Assembly: GCA_019753285.1 (NCBI GenBank)
Contig: JAIELD010000006.1
Span: forward strand, 1 to 63,801
Direction of reading: 5' to 3'
DNA length: 63,801 bases
Source: Beijerinckiaceae bacterium
Lineage (GTDB): Bacteria > Pseudomonadota > Alphaproteobacteria > Rhizobiales > Beijerinckiaceae
Below are positions 45,016-55,432 of this stretch, piece by piece (the stretch's first letter is position 1; every line of letters starts with the position of its first letter). Made by a program: the position numbers and the translations under genes. The notes beneath the pieces were generated by a model. It did no database searches and was not told the DNA's origin. It worked only from the letters and a program-made list of their open reading frames with translations.

Positions 45016-45334
45016 CCGCCTGAAAGACCGCCAGGATGGCAAATGGTCACTCTTCTCTTTGCATGTCTCATGGCTGCTGTCAGACTAAACAAATTAATCT
45101 CAGAAACCCCTATTCCTGCGGGATTTCAGGCGGCGCAAATCTGACGCAGCTCTGCAGGAGCGGCGGTGCGGTTTTGCTTGAAAGTTCGCCTCGATGTCAG
45201 GTGGCGGTCTTCGACCATGGCCTGATCCCGTCCAAGTTACGGCATCTGCAAGAATGCGTTTGGCAGGGAATTGAGGCGCAAGAACCGCTACTTGGCGGTG
45301 CGCCGTCCGATGAGACGATATTGGGAAGTATAAG
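45016..45334. other. Intergenic region between the amidohydrolase and tRNA-Ser
   Basis: No supported gene. The two flanking genes converge here, so terminators are expected, but I could not find a clear stem followed by a T-tract. Short frames across it have no family resemblance. Confidence 0.4.
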
Positions 45335-45426
45335 TGGCGGAGCCGGAGGGATTCGAACCCTCGAAGCCCGTTTCCAGGCTTGCTCATTTAGCAAACGAGT
45401 GCCTTCAGCCTCTCGGCCACAGCTCC
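45335..45426 (-). tRNA. tRNA-Ser(GCT)
   Basis: The minus strand folds as a class II tRNA. The acceptor stem is GGAGCTG/CGGCTCC, with discriminator G and encoded CCA. The D-arm region is TGGCCGAGAGGCTGAAGGCA. The anticodon stem is CTCGT/ATGAG with loop TTGCTAA, giving anticodon GCT. A long variable arm precedes the T-arm GAGGGTTCGAATCCCTC. It reads AGC/AGU serine codons. No direct repeat marking an integrated element was seen beside it. Confidence 0.95.
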
Positions 45427-45593
45427 GCACGAAGCAAGGGACAAACCCTTCTTCGATTCCTCGTATGCCAGCGAAGAGACACCATTGCAAGGAAGAGTGA
45501 AAGCCATTTGCGCTTGCCACCTCGTGGTAACGCTGTAAATTCAATCGATAACAACTAAACCAAAAAAGTTTGGGCAAAACGGGAGGAGAAGAC

Positions 45594-46013
45594 ATGTCTA
45601 AATTCGCAGGAAAATCCGCGGCGGCGGCGATGGCGTGCCTGATCGGGCTGTCGGCGAGCCCCGCGTTTGCGGCCGACGCCAAGGGCGTCTGGCTGCGCGA
45701 CACGGGCAAGTCGAAGGTGCGGATCGCGCCGTGCGGCGACGCGCTGTGCGGAACGATCGCCTGGGAACAGACGCCGCGAAACGATGAAAACAACCCCGAT
45801 CCCGCCAAGCGCTCGCGTCCGCTCGTCGGCGTCCAGGTATTCTTCAACATGAAGCCGGCCGGCGACAATCGCTGGAATGGCTCCGCCTACAATCCGGAAG
45901 ATGGAAAGACGTATTCCGGCGGCATGTCTCTCGAAGGCGACAAGCTCACCACCAAGGGCTGCGTACTCGGCGGCCTCATTTGCAAATCGGTGTCGTGGAG
46001 CCGAAGCAGCTGA
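45594..46013 (+). CDS. DUF2147 secreted protein, copy 1
   Basis: A 139-residue exported protein with signal peptide MSKFAGKSAAAAMACLIGLS, cleaved near AFA-AD. The DUF2147 domain shows GVWLRDTGKSKVRIAPCGDALCGTI, YNPEDGKTYSGGM and TTKGCVLGGLICKS, with paired cysteines. The function of the family is unknown; it is often found in proteobacterial periplasms. GGAGGAG lies five bases before the ATG. A paralogue lies 760 bases downstream. Confidence 0.85.
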   Translation: MSKFAGKSAAAAMACLIGLSASPAFAADAKGVWLRDTGKSKVRIAPCGDALCGTIAWEQTPRNDENNPDPAKRSRPLVGVQVFFNMKPAGDNRWNGSAYNPEDGKTYSGGMSLEGDKLTTKGCVLGGLICKSVSWSRSS

Positions 46014-46085
46014 TTTCGTTCAGCCGCTGGTCAGATGAAAAGGCCTCACTTATAGAAAGGGGAAGCCTTCCATTTGTGAGGTCCG

Positions 46086-46700
46086 ATGTCCGACATCGAC
46101 ACGATCGAAAAGCTCGAGGCCATCTACGGGCAGCCTGAGCTTGCCTCGACCGCCAAGGTGGCCGAGCGCCTGACGCCGCAATACCGGCGTTTCATCGATA
46201 AAGCGCCGTTCCTCGCATTAGCCACCTCCGGGCCAGAGGGGCTCGACTGTTCGCCCCGCGGGGACAGGCCGCAGGAGCTGGTGCGGATCGTCGACGACGA
46301 AACGCTGATGATGCCGGATCGCCGAGGCAATAACCGTGTGGACTCCCTGCGCAACATCGTGCGCGATCCTCGTGTCGCGCTGATGTTTCTGGTGCCCGGC
46401 GTTGGCAATGCCATTCGCATCAACGGTCGCGCGAGGCTGAGCGCCGAAAAAGAACTGCTCACCTCGTTCGCGGTTGATGGCAAGCCGCCGCGATCGGTGA
46501 TCGTCATCAGCGTGGAAAGCGTCTATTTTCAGTGCGCACGGGCGCTCATCCGGGCCGAATTGTGGAACCCGGACAGGCATGTTGACCCGAGGAGCCTGCC
46601 GACGCCGGGCCAAATTCTTGCCACGATGAGCGCCAACAGGGTTGGAGGCGATGATTATGATCAGAGCTGGGCGGAGCGCGCCCGGCAGACGATGTGGTGA
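46086..46700 (+). CDS. FMN-dependent PPOX-class flavoprotein, MSMEG_1061 type
   Basis: A 204-residue protein of the pyridoxamine-phosphate-oxidase-like split-barrel fold. FLALATSGPEGLDCSPRGDRP, LMMPDRRGNNRVDSLRNIVRDP and AIRINGRARLS are typical of the MSMEG_1061 group. It probably binds FMN and reduces or oxidises a small molecule; the substrate is unknown. It lies between two DUF2147 genes. Confidence 0.87.
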   Translation: MSDIDTIEKLEAIYGQPELASTAKVAERLTPQYRRFIDKAPFLALATSGPEGLDCSPRGDRPQELVRIVDDETLMMPDRRGNNRVDSLRNIVRDPRVALMFLVPGVGNAIRINGRARLSAEKELLTSFAVDGKPPRSVIVISVESVYFQCARALIRAELWNPDRHVDPRSLPTPGQILATMSANRVGGDDYDQSWAERARQTMW

Positions 46701-46776
46701 GCGCCGGCGTCTCGACAATCTGACATCGATCGAGAGCCTGTCCTGCGCCAGCGACGAACAACGAAAGACGCGACGA

Positions 46777-47232
46777 ATGAGACTGTTCCATAAGATCGTG
46801 CGGTACCTGATCGTGGTGACTGCCCTCTGCGGCCTTGGCCTCGAGCCGGCCCATGCGGTCGACGCGACAGGCGTCTGGGTGACGAGCGACGCGGAGGCGC
46901 ACGTCAAGGTTGGCCCTTGCGCCGATCAGCTCTGCGCACAGATCGTCTGGCTGAAGGACCCGATCGACAAGGACACCGGGAAGCCGACCCTGGACAGCAA
47001 CAACCCTGACACCGAGAAGCGAAAGTTGCCGATCGTGGGGTTGCAGCTGTTCCAGAACATGAAGGCGACCGCGGCGAATGGCTGGAAGGGCAGGATCTAC
47101 AATCCCGAAGACGGCAAGAGCTACGATGCGACCGTCACCTTCGAAGACCAGAAACTGAAAGTGAAGGGCTGTGGCCTTGGCGGGCTCATCTGCCGGACCG
47201 AAATCTGGACCCGATCGGCGCAGCCTCTCTGA
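46777..47232 (+). CDS. DUF2147 secreted protein, copy 2
   Basis: A 151-residue paralogue of the gene at 45594, with signal peptide KIVRYLIVVTALCGLGLEPAHA and the same pattern GVWVTSDAEAHVKVGPCADQLCAQIVW, YNPEDGKSYDATV and KGCGLGGLICRTE. The start is the ATG at 46777; a longer frame from 46642 runs through the flavoprotein gene. It ends 11 bases from convergent pheT, and the palindrome GCGGCTGATCAGCCGC (47236-47251) lies at the junction and may act as a terminator. Confidence 0.85.
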   Translation: MRLFHKIVRYLIVVTALCGLGLEPAHAVDATGVWVTSDAEAHVKVGPCADQLCAQIVWLKDPIDKDTGKPTLDSNNPDTEKRKLPIVGLQLFQNMKATAANGWKGRIYNPEDGKSYDATVTFEDQKLKVKGCGLGGLICRTEIWTRSAQPL

Positions 47233-47243
47233 CCGGCGGCTGA

Positions 47244-49664
47244 TCAGCCGCGCAGCACGCCTCCCGTTTTCTTTGCAACCTCAGCGACGAGCTTTGCGGA
47301 AAACGCCTCGATCTCCGCGTCGGTCATCGTCTTTTCGAGTTGCCGCAGCGTGATCTCGATCCCGATGGACTTCTTGCCCGGCTCGATCCCCTGCCCCTCA
47401 TAGACGTCGAACACGGTCGCCCCGGCGACGAGAGCGCGGTCAATGCCACGAGCGGTCTTGAGGATGTCGTCGGCTCGCACGGCTGCATCGACCACAAAGG
47501 CAAAGTCGCGGCGGATCGGCTGGAGGCCGGATGCCACGAGCTTCGGCTTCAACCGCGTCGTCTTGTTTTTCGGCTGTGGCAGCGCGTCGAGCACGAGTTC
47601 GAAGCCGGCGACGACCCCGTCGATCCCGAGGGTCTCCAGCACGCGCGGGTGAATCTCGCCGAAATGGCCGAGCACGCTCTTGGGGCCGAACTGCATGGTA
47701 CCGGAACGGCCCGGGTGGAACCAGGCCGGCGCGCCGGCGACGATCTGCATCGACTCCACGGATACACCGAGTGAAGCGAGCAGCGCCAGAGCGTCAGCCT
47801 TGGCGTCGAAAACATGCGCGGGCTTGGCAGCATCGCTCCAATGCCGCCCGCGGCCGCCTTGGCCGGCAAGCCCACGACGGATGGCGGCAGCGGCGATCTT
47901 CTGATCCGCCGGACGGTCACCCTTGAAGACCTGCCCGACTTCGAACAACGCATGATCATAGGCGGCACGATCGAAATTGCGCTGCGAGGCCGCAAGAAGA
48001 CCCGGAAGGAGCGAGGGTCGCATGTCCGACATGTCGGCGGCGATGGGGTTGGCGAGCGAAAGCTCGGGCTGCCCGCCGCCAAACAGTTCGGCCTCCGCCC
48101 TGGAGACAAAGGAATAGGTATAGGCCTCGACAAGCCCACGCGTCGCAAGCACGCGTTTCGCAAGGCGTGTCCTGCGCTGGATCGTCGTCAGGACAGGTTC
48201 GGATATGGTCACGATGCGCTTCAACGGCACGTTCTGGACGTGATCGAGGCCGACGATGCGCACGATCTCCTCGACGATGTCGGCCTTGCCCTCGATGTCC
48301 GGCCGCCAGCTCGGCACGGAGACAGTCGCCGCCTCGCCGGTTCCCGAAAAGGTGAAGCCGAGCCGCTCCAGAATGAGGCGCATGTCGGCTTCGGCCATGT
48401 CGAGACCGGTGAGACGCTTCACTTCGCTCCACGGGAAGATCACGCATTTGGTGACACCCGGAATGTTACCTTCGACGCGCACATCGCTCGGCGTACCGCC
48501 GCAGATATCGAGTATGAGACGCGTCGCGAGCTCGATGCCCTGATGGTTGAAGGCTGGATCGACACCGCGCTCGAACCTGTATCGCGCGTCGGAGGTGACG
48601 CCGAGCCTGCGACCGGTCTGTGCGATGTTGACGGGGTCCCAGAGCGCGGATTCAACGAGCACGTTCGTCGTCTCGGGCGTGCAACCGGAATGTTCGCCGC
48701 CCATGATGCCGGCGATCGATTCGACGCCGTTGGCGTCCGCGATCACGACGGCGGAATCGTCGAACTCGTATTCCTTGCCGTCAAGCGCCAGCAGCCGTTC
48801 GCCGGTCTTCGATCGCCGGACCTCGAGTGCGCCGGAGATCTTGTCCGCATCGAAGACATGCAGCGGCCGGCCGCGATCGAAGGTAATGTAATTCGTGATG
48901 TCGACGAGCGCCGAGATCGGCCTCAGACCGATCGCCTTCAGGCGCTTCTGCATCCAGTCCGGCGAAGGTACGTTCTTGACATTTTCGATGAGCCTGAGCG
49001 CGAAGACCGGACAGAGCTTGCGATTGTCGGGGCTGAAATCGAGCCGAACCTCGACCGGACACGGCATCTTGCCCTTGATCGCGTTGATCGGCGACTGCTT
49101 CAGCGTGCCGAGACCGGCTGCCGCAAGGTCACGAGCGATACCGTAGACGCTCGTTGCGTCCGGCCGGTTCGGCGTCAGATTGATCTCGATCACCGGGTCG
49201 CCGATCTTGGCGTATTCTGAAAAACGCATGCCGATCGGCGCATCGGTTGGCAGATCGATGATGCCGTTATGATCGTCCGAAAGCTCGAGTTCGGCGGCGG
49301 AGCAAAGCATGCCGCGGCTTTCGACACCGCGGATTTCGCCAACCGCTATCGTGATCTTCTTGGACGGAATGTAGGTTCCGGGCGGTGAAAACACGCTTTT
49401 CATCCCGCCGCGAGCGTTCGGCGCGCCGCAGACGACCTGAACCGGCTCATCCCCGCCGATATCGACGATGCAGACGCGCAGCTTGTCGGCGTTCGGGTGC
49501 TGGACCGCCGAAACAACCTTGGCAACGATGAACGCGGACAGGGTTTTTGCCTGATCCTCGACATGCTCGACTTCAAGGCCGATTCTGGTCAGCGTTTCGG
49601 TGATCTCATCGAGGCCGGCATTGGTGTCGAGATGGTCCCTCAGCCAGGAAAGCGTGAACTTCAT
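47244..49664 (-). CDS. pheT: Phenylalanyl-tRNA synthetase beta subunit
   Basis: The 806-residue beta chain of the (alpha-beta)2 enzyme. The N-terminal tRNA-binding domain (about 40-150) shows [20 protein letters not shown]. The B3/B4 region has [19 protein letters not shown] and [18 protein letters not shown], the B5 domain [19 protein letters not shown]. The C-terminal ferredoxin-like anticodon-binding domain shows [19 protein letters not shown] and [20 protein letters not shown]. Length is normal. It overlaps pheS by four bases. Confidence 0.97.
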   Translation of the reverse strand: MKFTLSWLRDHLDTNAGLDEITETLTRIGLEVEHVEDQAKTLSAFIVAKVVSAVQHPNADKLRVCIVDIGGDEPVQVVCGAPNARGGMKSVFSPPGTYIPSKKITIAVGEIRGVESRGMLCSAAELELSDDHNGIIDLPTDAPIGMRFSEYAKIGDPVIEINLTPNRPDATSVYGIARDLAAAGLGTLKQSPINAIKGKMPCPVEVRLDFSPDNRKLCPVFALRLIENVKNVPSPDWMQKRLKAIGLRPISALVDITNYITFDRGRPLHVFDADKISGALEVRRSKTGERLLALDGKEYEFDDSAVVIADANGVESIAGIMGGEHSGCTPETTNVLVESALWDPVNIAQTGRRLGVTSDARYRFERGVDPAFNHQGIELATRLILDICGGTPSDVRVEGNIPGVTKCVIFPWSEVKRLTGLDMAEADMRLILERLGFTFSGTGEAATVSVPSWRPDIEGKADIVEEIVRIVGLDHVQNVPLKRIVTISEPVLTTIQRRTRLAKRVLATRGLVEAYTYSFVSRAEAELFGGGQPELSLANPIAADMSDMRPSLLPGLLAASQRNFDRAAYDHALFEVGQVFKGDRPADQKIAAAAIRRGLAGQGGRGRHWSDAAKPAHVFDAKADALALLASLGVSVESMQIVAGAPAWFHPGRSGTMQFGPKSVLGHFGEIHPRVLETLGIDGVVAGFELVLDALPQPKNKTTRLKPKLVASGLQPIRRDFAFVVDAAVRADDILKTARGIDRALVAGATVFDVYEGQGIEPGKKSIGIEITLRQLEKTMTDAEIEAFSAKLVAEVAKKTGGVLRG

Positions 49665-50743
49665 TGGCTGAGCCCGCCCGCGAGGCTCGGTATGTCAAGC
49701 GGCCTGAAGCCGTAATGGCTCAGCCATTTCACGTCCGCCTCGAAGAACGGGCGGAGATCCGAAATGCCGTATTTGAGCATGGCGAGACGATCGATGCCCA
49801 TGCCCCAGGCATAACCCTGGTACTCGTCGGGATCGACGTTGCAGTTGCGCAGCACATTGGGGTGAACCATGCCGCAGCCGAGGATTTCCAGCCAGTCCTC
49901 GCCCTCGCCGAAGCGGATTTCGCCATCCTGCCGGCGACACTGGATGTCGACCTCCATCGACGGTTCGGTGAAAGGGAAGAATGAGGGGCGGAAGCGCATC
50001 TTGACGTTGGGAACTTCGAAGAACGTCTTGCAGAACTCCGCCAGTATCCATTTGAGCTGGCCGAGATTGGCGGTCTTGTCGATGACCAGCCCCTCGACCT
50101 GGTGGAACATCGGCGTGTGCGTCTGATCACTGTCGCAGCGATAGGTGCGGCCAGGGCAGATCACGCGGATCGGCGGCTTCTGGGCAAGCATGGTGCGCAC
50201 CTGCACGGGGCTCGTATGCGTGCGCAGGAGCAGCCTCTCGCCATCCGGCTTGGGATTGAAGAAGAAGGTGTCGTGCATTTCGCGCGCAGGATGACCGGGC
50301 GGGAAGTTCAGCTTGGTGAAGTTGAAGTCGTCCGTCTCGATGTCTGGCCCTTCGGCGACCGCGAAGCCCATATCGGTGAAGATGGCGGTCAGCTCATCGA
50401 TGGTCTGCGTGACGGGATGGATGCGCCCGGTCTCGATCGCGCTTTCTCGAACAGGCAGCGAGATGTCGACTGCCTCCGCGGCAAGCCTCGCGTCGAGCGC
50501 CGCGTCCTTGAGGATGGCCTTGCGTCGCGCCAGTGCCTCGCCGAGGCGGTCCTTGAGGCCGTTGATGGCTGGCCCCGCCACCTTGCGCTCATCCGGCTGC
50601 ATCGCACCGAGCGTCTTGAGGAGCGCGGTTATGGAGCCGGTTTTGCCGAAAGTGGCGATGCGGATGGTTTCGAGAGCTGCCTCATCCCCGGCCGCTTCAA
50701 TCTGGGCACCGAGGTCGCGTTCGAGGGTTTCTATGTCAGACAT
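49661..50743 (-). CDS. pheS: Phenylalanyl-tRNA synthetase alpha subunit
   Basis: The 360-residue catalytic subunit. [12 protein letters not shown] (motif 2 region), [33 protein letters not shown] and the C-terminal [19 protein letters not shown] segment [18 protein letters not shown] (motif 3) are all present. The ATG at 50741-50743 ([12 protein letters not shown]) is used; the frame stays open far upstream without family similarity. It is divergent from mazG with a 173-base gap. Confidence 0.97.
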   Translation of the reverse strand: MSDIETLERDLGAQIEAAGDEAALETIRIATFGKTGSITALLKTLGAMQPDERKVAGPAINGLKDRLGEALARRKAILKDAALDARLAAEAVDISLPVRESAIETGRIHPVTQTIDELTAIFTDMGFAVAEGPDIETDDFNFTKLNFPPGHPAREMHDTFFFNPKPDGERLLLRTHTSPVQVRTMLAQKPPIRVICPGRTYRCDSDQTHTPMFHQVEGLVIDKTANLGQLKWILAEFCKTFFEVPNVKMRFRPSFFPFTEPSMEVDIQCRRQDGEIRFGEGEDWLEILGCGMVHPNVLRNCNVDPDEYQGYAWGMGIDRLAMLKYGISDLRPFFEADVKWLSHYGFRPLDIPSLAGGLSQ

Positions 50744-50916
50744 GGACCTGTTTCTGTTTCCAAAGCTGCCGCTCTGTAGCAGAATTGCCGCCTGTTGGAA
50801 GGCCCAAAAGCGACATGGCTGGCCTCGCGAGGATGGACGGACAACGCCTCCGCGTATTAGCAAGGATCGCGTTGCGCGGCCCTCGCCGCGCCCGCTCAGC
50901 GGAGGATCGAGAGGCG

Positions 50917-51798
50917 ATGGACAGTGCTGCCCCGACACCTAGTGCGGCCGCGCCCTCGCGCGAGATCGCGGTGCTCATCGCGATCATGGCCGCATTGCGC
51001 ACGCCCGAGACAGGCTGCCCGTGGGACCTCGAACAGACATCCAGAAGCATCCTTCCCTACACGATCGAGGAAGCTCAGGAGGTGGCCGACGCCATCCTGC
51101 GCGACGACCCGATCGATCTCGTCGACGAACTCGGCGACCTCCTGCTGCAGGTCGTGTTCCATGCCCGCATCGCGGAGGAGGCAGGCCGGTTCGCCTTCGG
51201 CGACGTCGTCCACGCGATCACGTCCAAACTGGTGCGCCGCCATCCGCATGTATTCGGCGACAAGCGCTCCTTGTCTCCTGCGGAGGTGAAGGTGTTGTGG
51301 GGCGAGATCAAGGCGCAGGAGCGGGAAGGAAAACGCGCTGCCCGCCTCCGAGCAGGCTTGTCCGACGATAGGGACACAAGCGCTCTCGCCGGCGTGCTGC
51401 CGACCGCCAATGCTCTCTCACGCGCTTTCAAACTTCAGAAAAAAGCTGCAACCATCGGGTTCGACTGGGATAATGCCAGCCTCGTCCTCGACAAGATCAA
51501 GGAAGAGATCGCCGAGATCGAGGAGGCGATGGCGCACAAACAGCCATCGGACGTTCGCGAGGAAATCGGCGACCTCCTGTTCGCCCTCGCCAATCTCGCC
51601 CGTCATGTCGATGGCGACCCTGAAGCGATCCTTCAGCGCGCCAACGACAAGTTCGAGCGGCGGTTCAGGGCCGTCGAGCGGGCGCTGGCCGATCAGGGCG
51701 TCGAGCCGGGTGCCGCGACCCTCGACGAGATGGAGGCGCTATGGTCCGCCGTGAAACGCGAGGAGCGTACCGAGGAGGCGGCGCGCATCCGCTTGTAA
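50917..51798 (+). CDS. mazG: Nucleoside triphosphate pyrophosphohydrolase MazG
   Basis: A 293-residue all-alpha NTP pyrophosphohydrolase that hydrolyses (d)NTPs to NMP and PPi. Two MazG domains are visible. The first has [27 protein letters not shown] with the EExxE metal motif and [19 protein letters not shown]. The second has [24 protein letters not shown] and [16 protein letters not shown]. The ATG at 50917 follows GGAGG at 50901. It is followed by a lone binding-protein gene 69 bases on. Confidence 0.94.
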   Translation: MDSAAPTPSAAAPSREIAVLIAIMAALRTPETGCPWDLEQTSRSILPYTIEEAQEVADAILRDDPIDLVDELGDLLLQVVFHARIAEEAGRFAFGDVVHAITSKLVRRHPHVFGDKRSLSPAEVKVLWGEIKAQEREGKRAARLRAGLSDDRDTSALAGVLPTANALSRAFKLQKKAATIGFDWDNASLVLDKIKEEIAEIEEAMAHKQPSDVREEIGDLLFALANLARHVDGDPEAILQRANDKFERRFRAVERALADQGVEPGAATLDEMEALWSAVKREERTEEAARIRL

Positions 51799-51821
51799 AA
51801 GCTGCGGCAGCCAATAGGATG

Positions 51822-51858
51822 CCCTTCGACAGCCGACAACAAGGGCTGCATCGAAGGG
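51822..51858 (+). promoter_or_regulatory. Leader hairpin overlapping the ribosome site of the binding-protein gene
   Basis: CCCTTCGA (51822-51829) pairs perfectly with TCGAAGGG (51851-51858). Inside it CAGCC (51830-51834) pairs with GGCTG (51844-51848). The outer strand includes the GGG of the GGGAG ribosome site at 51856-51860, seven bases before the ATG. Folding would mask the site. It could also serve as a terminator for mazG, but no T-tract follows. Confidence 0.5.
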
Positions 51859-51867
51859 AGAAACATC

Positions 51868-53070
51868 ATGAAGACCAGCTTGCTTCTGGCCGGCGTCGCT
51901 TTTTCGGCTCTGCTCGGCGGCGCCGCGCATGCGCAAAGCGTCAAATTGGGCGTGCTTAACGACATGTCCGGCCTCTATGCCGACATTTCAGGACCGGGCT
52001 CGGTCGTTGCCGCGAACATGGCCGTCGAGGAATTCACCAGCACCCACAAGGATATCAAGGCCGAGGTTGTCGGCGCCGATCACCAGAACAAGCCGGACAT
52101 CGGCTCCGCCGTGGCGCGCAAATGGTATGACAGCGACGGCGTCGACATGATCCTCGACGTGACGACGTCTTCCGTCGCGCTGGCAGTGTCCGATGTGACG
52201 CGCGAGAAGAAGAAGATCTTCATGGTGTCCGGCGGTGGTACGTCGGATCTTACAGGCGCGAAATGCTCGCCCTATACCGTCCACTGGACCTACGACACCT
52301 GGGCGCTCGCCAACGGCACCGGCACGGCGATGACCAAGGCCGGCGGCAAGAGCTGGTTCTTCCTCGCTGCCGATTACGCCTTCGGCGCAGCGCTCGAGCG
52401 CGACACGACAGCAGCCGTCAAGAAGGCGGGTGGAACAGTGCTCGGCACAGTCAAGCATCCGTTGAACACGTCTGATTTCTCGTCCTTCCTGTTGCAGGCG
52501 CAAGCCTCCAAAGCCAAGGTCATCGCGCTCGCCAATGCCGGCTCCGACTCGACCAACGCAATCAAGCAGGCCTCGGAATTCGGCATTACCCAGGGCGGCC
52601 AGTCGCTTGCCGGCCTCCTCATCTTCTCGAGCGACGTCAAGAGCCTCGGGCTCAAGGTCGCTCAGGGTCTCGTGCTGACGGAAGCCTTCTATTGGGATCA
52701 GACCGACGCGACGCGCGCTTTCTCGAAGAAGTTCGCCGAACGCTTCAACGGCAAGATGCCGACGAGTTCGCAAGCCGGCGTCTATTCTTCGGTGCTCCAT
52801 TACCTCAAAGCTGTCGCTGCAACGAAGTCCAAAGACTCCGACGTCGTCATGGCCAAGATGAAGGAGATGCCGATCGACGATGCGCTCTTCGGCAAGGGCT
52901 CGATCCGCGTCGACGGCCGGGCGATCCACCCGATGTATCTCTATGAGGTGAAGAAGCCCTCCGAATCGAAAGGCGAATGGGACATGTACAAGGTCGTCGC
53001 CACGATCCCGACCGAGGAAGCGTTCCGACCGCTCTCAGAGGGCAACTGCCCGCTCGTGAAGACGAACTGA
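51868..53070 (+). CDS. Lone Liv-type ABC substrate-binding protein
   Basis: A 400-residue periplasmic binding protein of the type I fold with signal peptide MKTSLLLAGVAFSALLGGAA cleaved at AHA-QS. SVKLGVLNDMSGLYADISGPG and VVGADHQNKPDIGSAVARKW are family-typical; so is GGTSDLTGAKCSPYTVHW. No permease or ATPase gene is beside it, so it either uses subunits encoded elsewhere or has a sensory role. Leucine-catabolism genes are close by on the other strand, which makes a branched-chain amino acid ligand possible but unproven. Confidence 0.88.
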   Translation: MKTSLLLAGVAFSALLGGAAHAQSVKLGVLNDMSGLYADISGPGSVVAANMAVEEFTSTHKDIKAEVVGADHQNKPDIGSAVARKWYDSDGVDMILDVTTSSVALAVSDVTREKKKIFMVSGGGTSDLTGAKCSPYTVHWTYDTWALANGTGTAMTKAGGKSWFFLAADYAFGAALERDTTAAVKKAGGTVLGTVKHPLNTSDFSSFLLQAQASKAKVIALANAGSDSTNAIKQASEFGITQGGQSLAGLLIFSSDVKSLGLKVAQGLVLTEAFYWDQTDATRAFSKKFAERFNGKMPTSSQAGVYSSVLHYLKAVAATKSKDSDVVMAKMKEMPIDDALFGKGSIRVDGRAIHPMYLYEVKKPSESKGEWDMYKVVATIPTEEAFRPLSEGNCPLVKTN

Positions 53071-53090
53071 AGACAGGAAAACAGGAAAGA

Positions 53091-53124
53091 TCGCCGTTCC
53101 GGAGACATTGCTCCGGAGCGGCGA
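53091..53124. terminator. Strong bidirectional terminator hairpin
   Basis: TCGCCGTTCCGGAG and CTCCGGAGCGGCGA pair over 14 positions (one T-G wobble) around the loop ACATTG. They fill the gap between the convergent binding-protein gene and the carboxylase gene. On the minus strand the stem is followed by a T-rich run, so it should terminate the carboxylase transcript best. Confidence 0.8.
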
Positions 53125-53125
53125 C

Positions 53126-54733
53126 TCACATCCTGAATACGCCGACCTTGGTGTCTTCCACAGGCGCGTTGAGACAGGCGGAAAAGGCAAGCGCCAGCAC
53201 GCGCCGCGTCTCGCTCGGCAGGATGATGCCGTCATCCCATAGCCGCGCCGTGGCAAAATAGGGGCTTCCCTCCTCCTCGTATCTGGAACGGATGGGAGCC
53301 TTGAAGCTCTCTTCGTCCTCAGCGCTCCAGCTCTTGCCCTCGGCCTCGATGTTGTCGCGCCGCACGGTCGCAAGCACGCTCGCCGCCTGTTCGCCGCCCA
53401 TCACCGAAATGCGGCTGTTCGGCCAGGTGAACAGGAAGCGCGGCGAATAGGCCCGTCCGCACATGCCGTAATTGCCAGCGCCGAAGGAGCCGCCGACCAG
53501 TACCGTGATCTTGGGCACTTGCGCGGTCGCAACGGCGGTCACGAGTTTCGCCCCGTCCTTCGCGATGCCGCCGGCCTCATATTGCCGGCCGACCATGAAG
53601 CCCGAAATGTTTTGCAGGAACAGCAGCGGGATGCGGCGCTGCGTGCACAATTCGATGAAATGCGCGCCCTTCTGCGCACTTTGCGAAAACAGAATGCCGT
53701 TATTGGCGATGATGCCAACGGGAATACCATGGATGCGGGCAAACCCCGCGATCAGCGTCGTGCCGTAGAGGGCCTTGAACTCGTCAAACTCCGACCCGTC
53801 GGCGAGGCGGGCGATCACTTCCCGGATGTCGTACTGCTTTTTAAGATCGGTCGGCACCAATGCCTCGAGCTCGGTGCTGTCATAGCGCGGCTCGCGAGGC
53901 GGCGCGATGGCCGTTCCCTGCGGCTTCACGATGTTGAGATTGGCAACGATGCGGCGGGCAAGCGCCAGGGCATGGTTGTCGTCGATGGCGTAGTGATCCG
54001 CGACGCCGGAGAGCCGGGCATGGACGTCCGCGCCGCCGAGGTCCTCGGCCGAGACCACTTCACCGGTCGCGGCCTTCACGAGCGGCGGGCCGCCCAAAAA
54101 GATCGTGCCCTGATTGCGCACGATGATCGTCTCGTCGGACATCGCCGGCACATAGGCCCCGCCGGCTGTGCAGGAGCCCATCACGACCGCAATCTGCGGG
54201 ATGCCGAGCGCCGACAGCGTTGCCTGATTGTAGAATATCCTGCCGAAATGCTCCCGATCTGGAAACACGTCAGTCTGGTGCGGCAGGTTCGCCCCGCCGC
54301 TATCCACGAGATAGATGCACGGCAGACGGTTCTCACGGGCAATCTCCTGCGCGCGCAGATGCTTCTTCACCGTCATCGGATAGTAGGTGCCGCCCTTGAT
54401 GGTGGCATCATTGCACAGGATCATCACCTCCCTGCCCTCGACACGACCGATGCCTGCGATGAGGCTCGCGCCATGCACGTCGCCTTCATACATGCCGAAC
54501 GCGGCGAGACTGCCGATTTCAAGGAAGGGCGAACCGGGATCGACGAGCTGCGAGACGCGATCTCTCGGCAGCAGCTTGCCACGCGCCGTGTGGCGCTCGC
54601 GCGCCTTGGACGAACCACCTTCCGCGGCACGCATGCGACGCTCGACGAGTTCGGCCCGCAGCGCCGTCCATTGCTCGGCGTTGGCCCTCGCTTCAGCGCT
54701 GGAGGGATCGAATGAAGTCTTGATGATGGACAA
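53126..54733 (-). CDS. Methylcrotonyl-CoA carboxylase beta (carboxyltransferase) subunit
   Basis: A 535-residue biotin-dependent carboxyltransferase that moves carboxyl from biotin to 3-methylcrotonyl-CoA in leucine breakdown. The N-terminal half shows [23 protein letters not shown], with the acyl-CoA pocket, and [16 protein letters not shown]. The C-terminal half shows [25 protein letters not shown] and [21 protein letters not shown]. Length is that of MccB. The biotin carboxylase alpha subunit is not next to it. It follows the glutathione transferase gene by 33 bases. Other acyl-CoA carboxylases are possible but the motif set favours MCC. Confidence 0.92.
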   Translation of the reverse strand: MSIIKTSFDPSSAEARANAEQWTALRAELVERRMRAAEGGSSKARERHTARGKLLPRDRVSQLVDPGSPFLEIGSLAAFGMYEGDVHGASLIAGIGRVEGREVMILCNDATIKGGTYYPMTVKKHLRAQEIARENRLPCIYLVDSGGANLPHQTDVFPDREHFGRIFYNQATLSALGIPQIAVVMGSCTAGGAYVPAMSDETIIVRNQGTIFLGGPPLVKAATGEVVSAEDLGGADVHARLSGVADHYAIDDNHALALARRIVANLNIVKPQGTAIAPPREPRYDSTELEALVPTDLKKQYDIREVIARLADGSEFDEFKALYGTTLIAGFARIHGIPVGIIANNGILFSQSAQKGAHFIELCTQRRIPLLFLQNISGFMVGRQYEAGGIAKDGAKLVTAVATAQVPKITVLVGGSFGAGNYGMCGRAYSPRFLFTWPNSRISVMGGEQAASVLATVRRDNIEAEGKSWSAEDEESFKAPIRSRYEEEGSPYFATARLWDDGIILPSETRRVLALAFSACLNAPVEDTKVGVFRM

Positions 54734-54766
54734 GAGCGGACTCGCGTTGGATGCAGGTTATGAGGC

Positions 54767-55432
54767 TCAGCCCGGCGTGATGGTGTCATCCACCTCGTCG
54801 TGCGGCACGATCCAGGTTTCCTTCAGAGCCTCGGCGTGCCAGGCTTTGAACGGCTCGAACTCATGGATCGTATCGACATACGCCCTGGAGACCGGGTCCA
54901 TGTCGATGTCATAGGTGCGGAATCGGGTTGCAGCCGCAGAAAACATGGCGTCGGCGATGGTGAACGCGCCATAGAGGAACGGGCCGCCATGGCCATGTTC
55001 GGCGCGCGCATCGCGCCAGATCTGCGTCATGCGCGCCACATCCGCCTTCACCGCGTCGTCGATCGCCAGCTTGCGCGGCGGGCGGCGCAAATTCATCGGG
55101 CAGGCTCCACGCAAGGCGCGAAAACCGGACAGCATCTCGCATGACACGGCGCGGGCGTTGGCGCGCGCCGCTGTTCCCCTCGGCCAGAGATCGGCGTCGG
55201 GATATTTCTCGGCGAGGTATTCGAGGATCGCGAGCGACTCCCAGACGGTGATACCGCCATCGATCAGGATCGGCACCTTGCCGGCCGGGGAAAATTGCCG
55301 GTTGCGCTGCGGCGTGTCCGGCTGGCTCAGTGGAATAAGCTCTTCCTCGAACTCGACGCCAAGATGCTTCAGCGCCAGCCATGGGCGCAGCGACCAGGAC
55401 GAATAATTCTTGTTGCCGATGACGATCTTCAC
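54767..55432 (-). CDS. Glutathione S-transferase family protein
   Basis: A 221-residue protein with an N-terminal thioredoxin-fold GST domain (KIVIGNKNYSSWSLRPWLALKH, PAGKVPILIDGGITVWESLAILEYLAE) and an all-alpha C-terminal domain (PFLYGAFTIADAMFSAAATRF). Ser in NYSSWS is probably the catalytic residue. The start is a GTG at 55430-55432 that overlaps the rhodanese stop as GTGA; an upstream open frame belongs to other genes. The substrate is unknown. Confidence 0.88.
   Translation of the reverse strand: MKIVIGNKNYSSWSLRPWLALKHLGVEFEEELIPLSQPDTPQRNRQFSPAGKVPILIDGGITVWESLAILEYLAEKYPDADLWPRGTAARANARAVSCEMLSGFRALRGACPMNLRRPPRKLAIDDAVKADVARMTQIWRDARAEHGHGGPFLYGAFTIADAMFSAAATRFRTYDIDMDPVSRAYVDTIHEFEPFKAWHAEALKETWIVPHDEVDDTITPG

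Noticed and set aside
45335..45426. tRNA-Ser as an attachment site of an integrated island covering the nitrogen genes
   Set aside because: No integrase gene and no repeated tRNA 3' end were seen in the window.
47814..49220. A 468-codon plus-strand frame inside pheT
   Set aside because: Complement of a well-defined pheT gene; no motif and no ribosome site.
53519..54715. A 398-codon plus-strand frame inside the carboxylase beta gene
   Set aside because: Antisense shadow of a conserved gene with all carboxyltransferase motifs.
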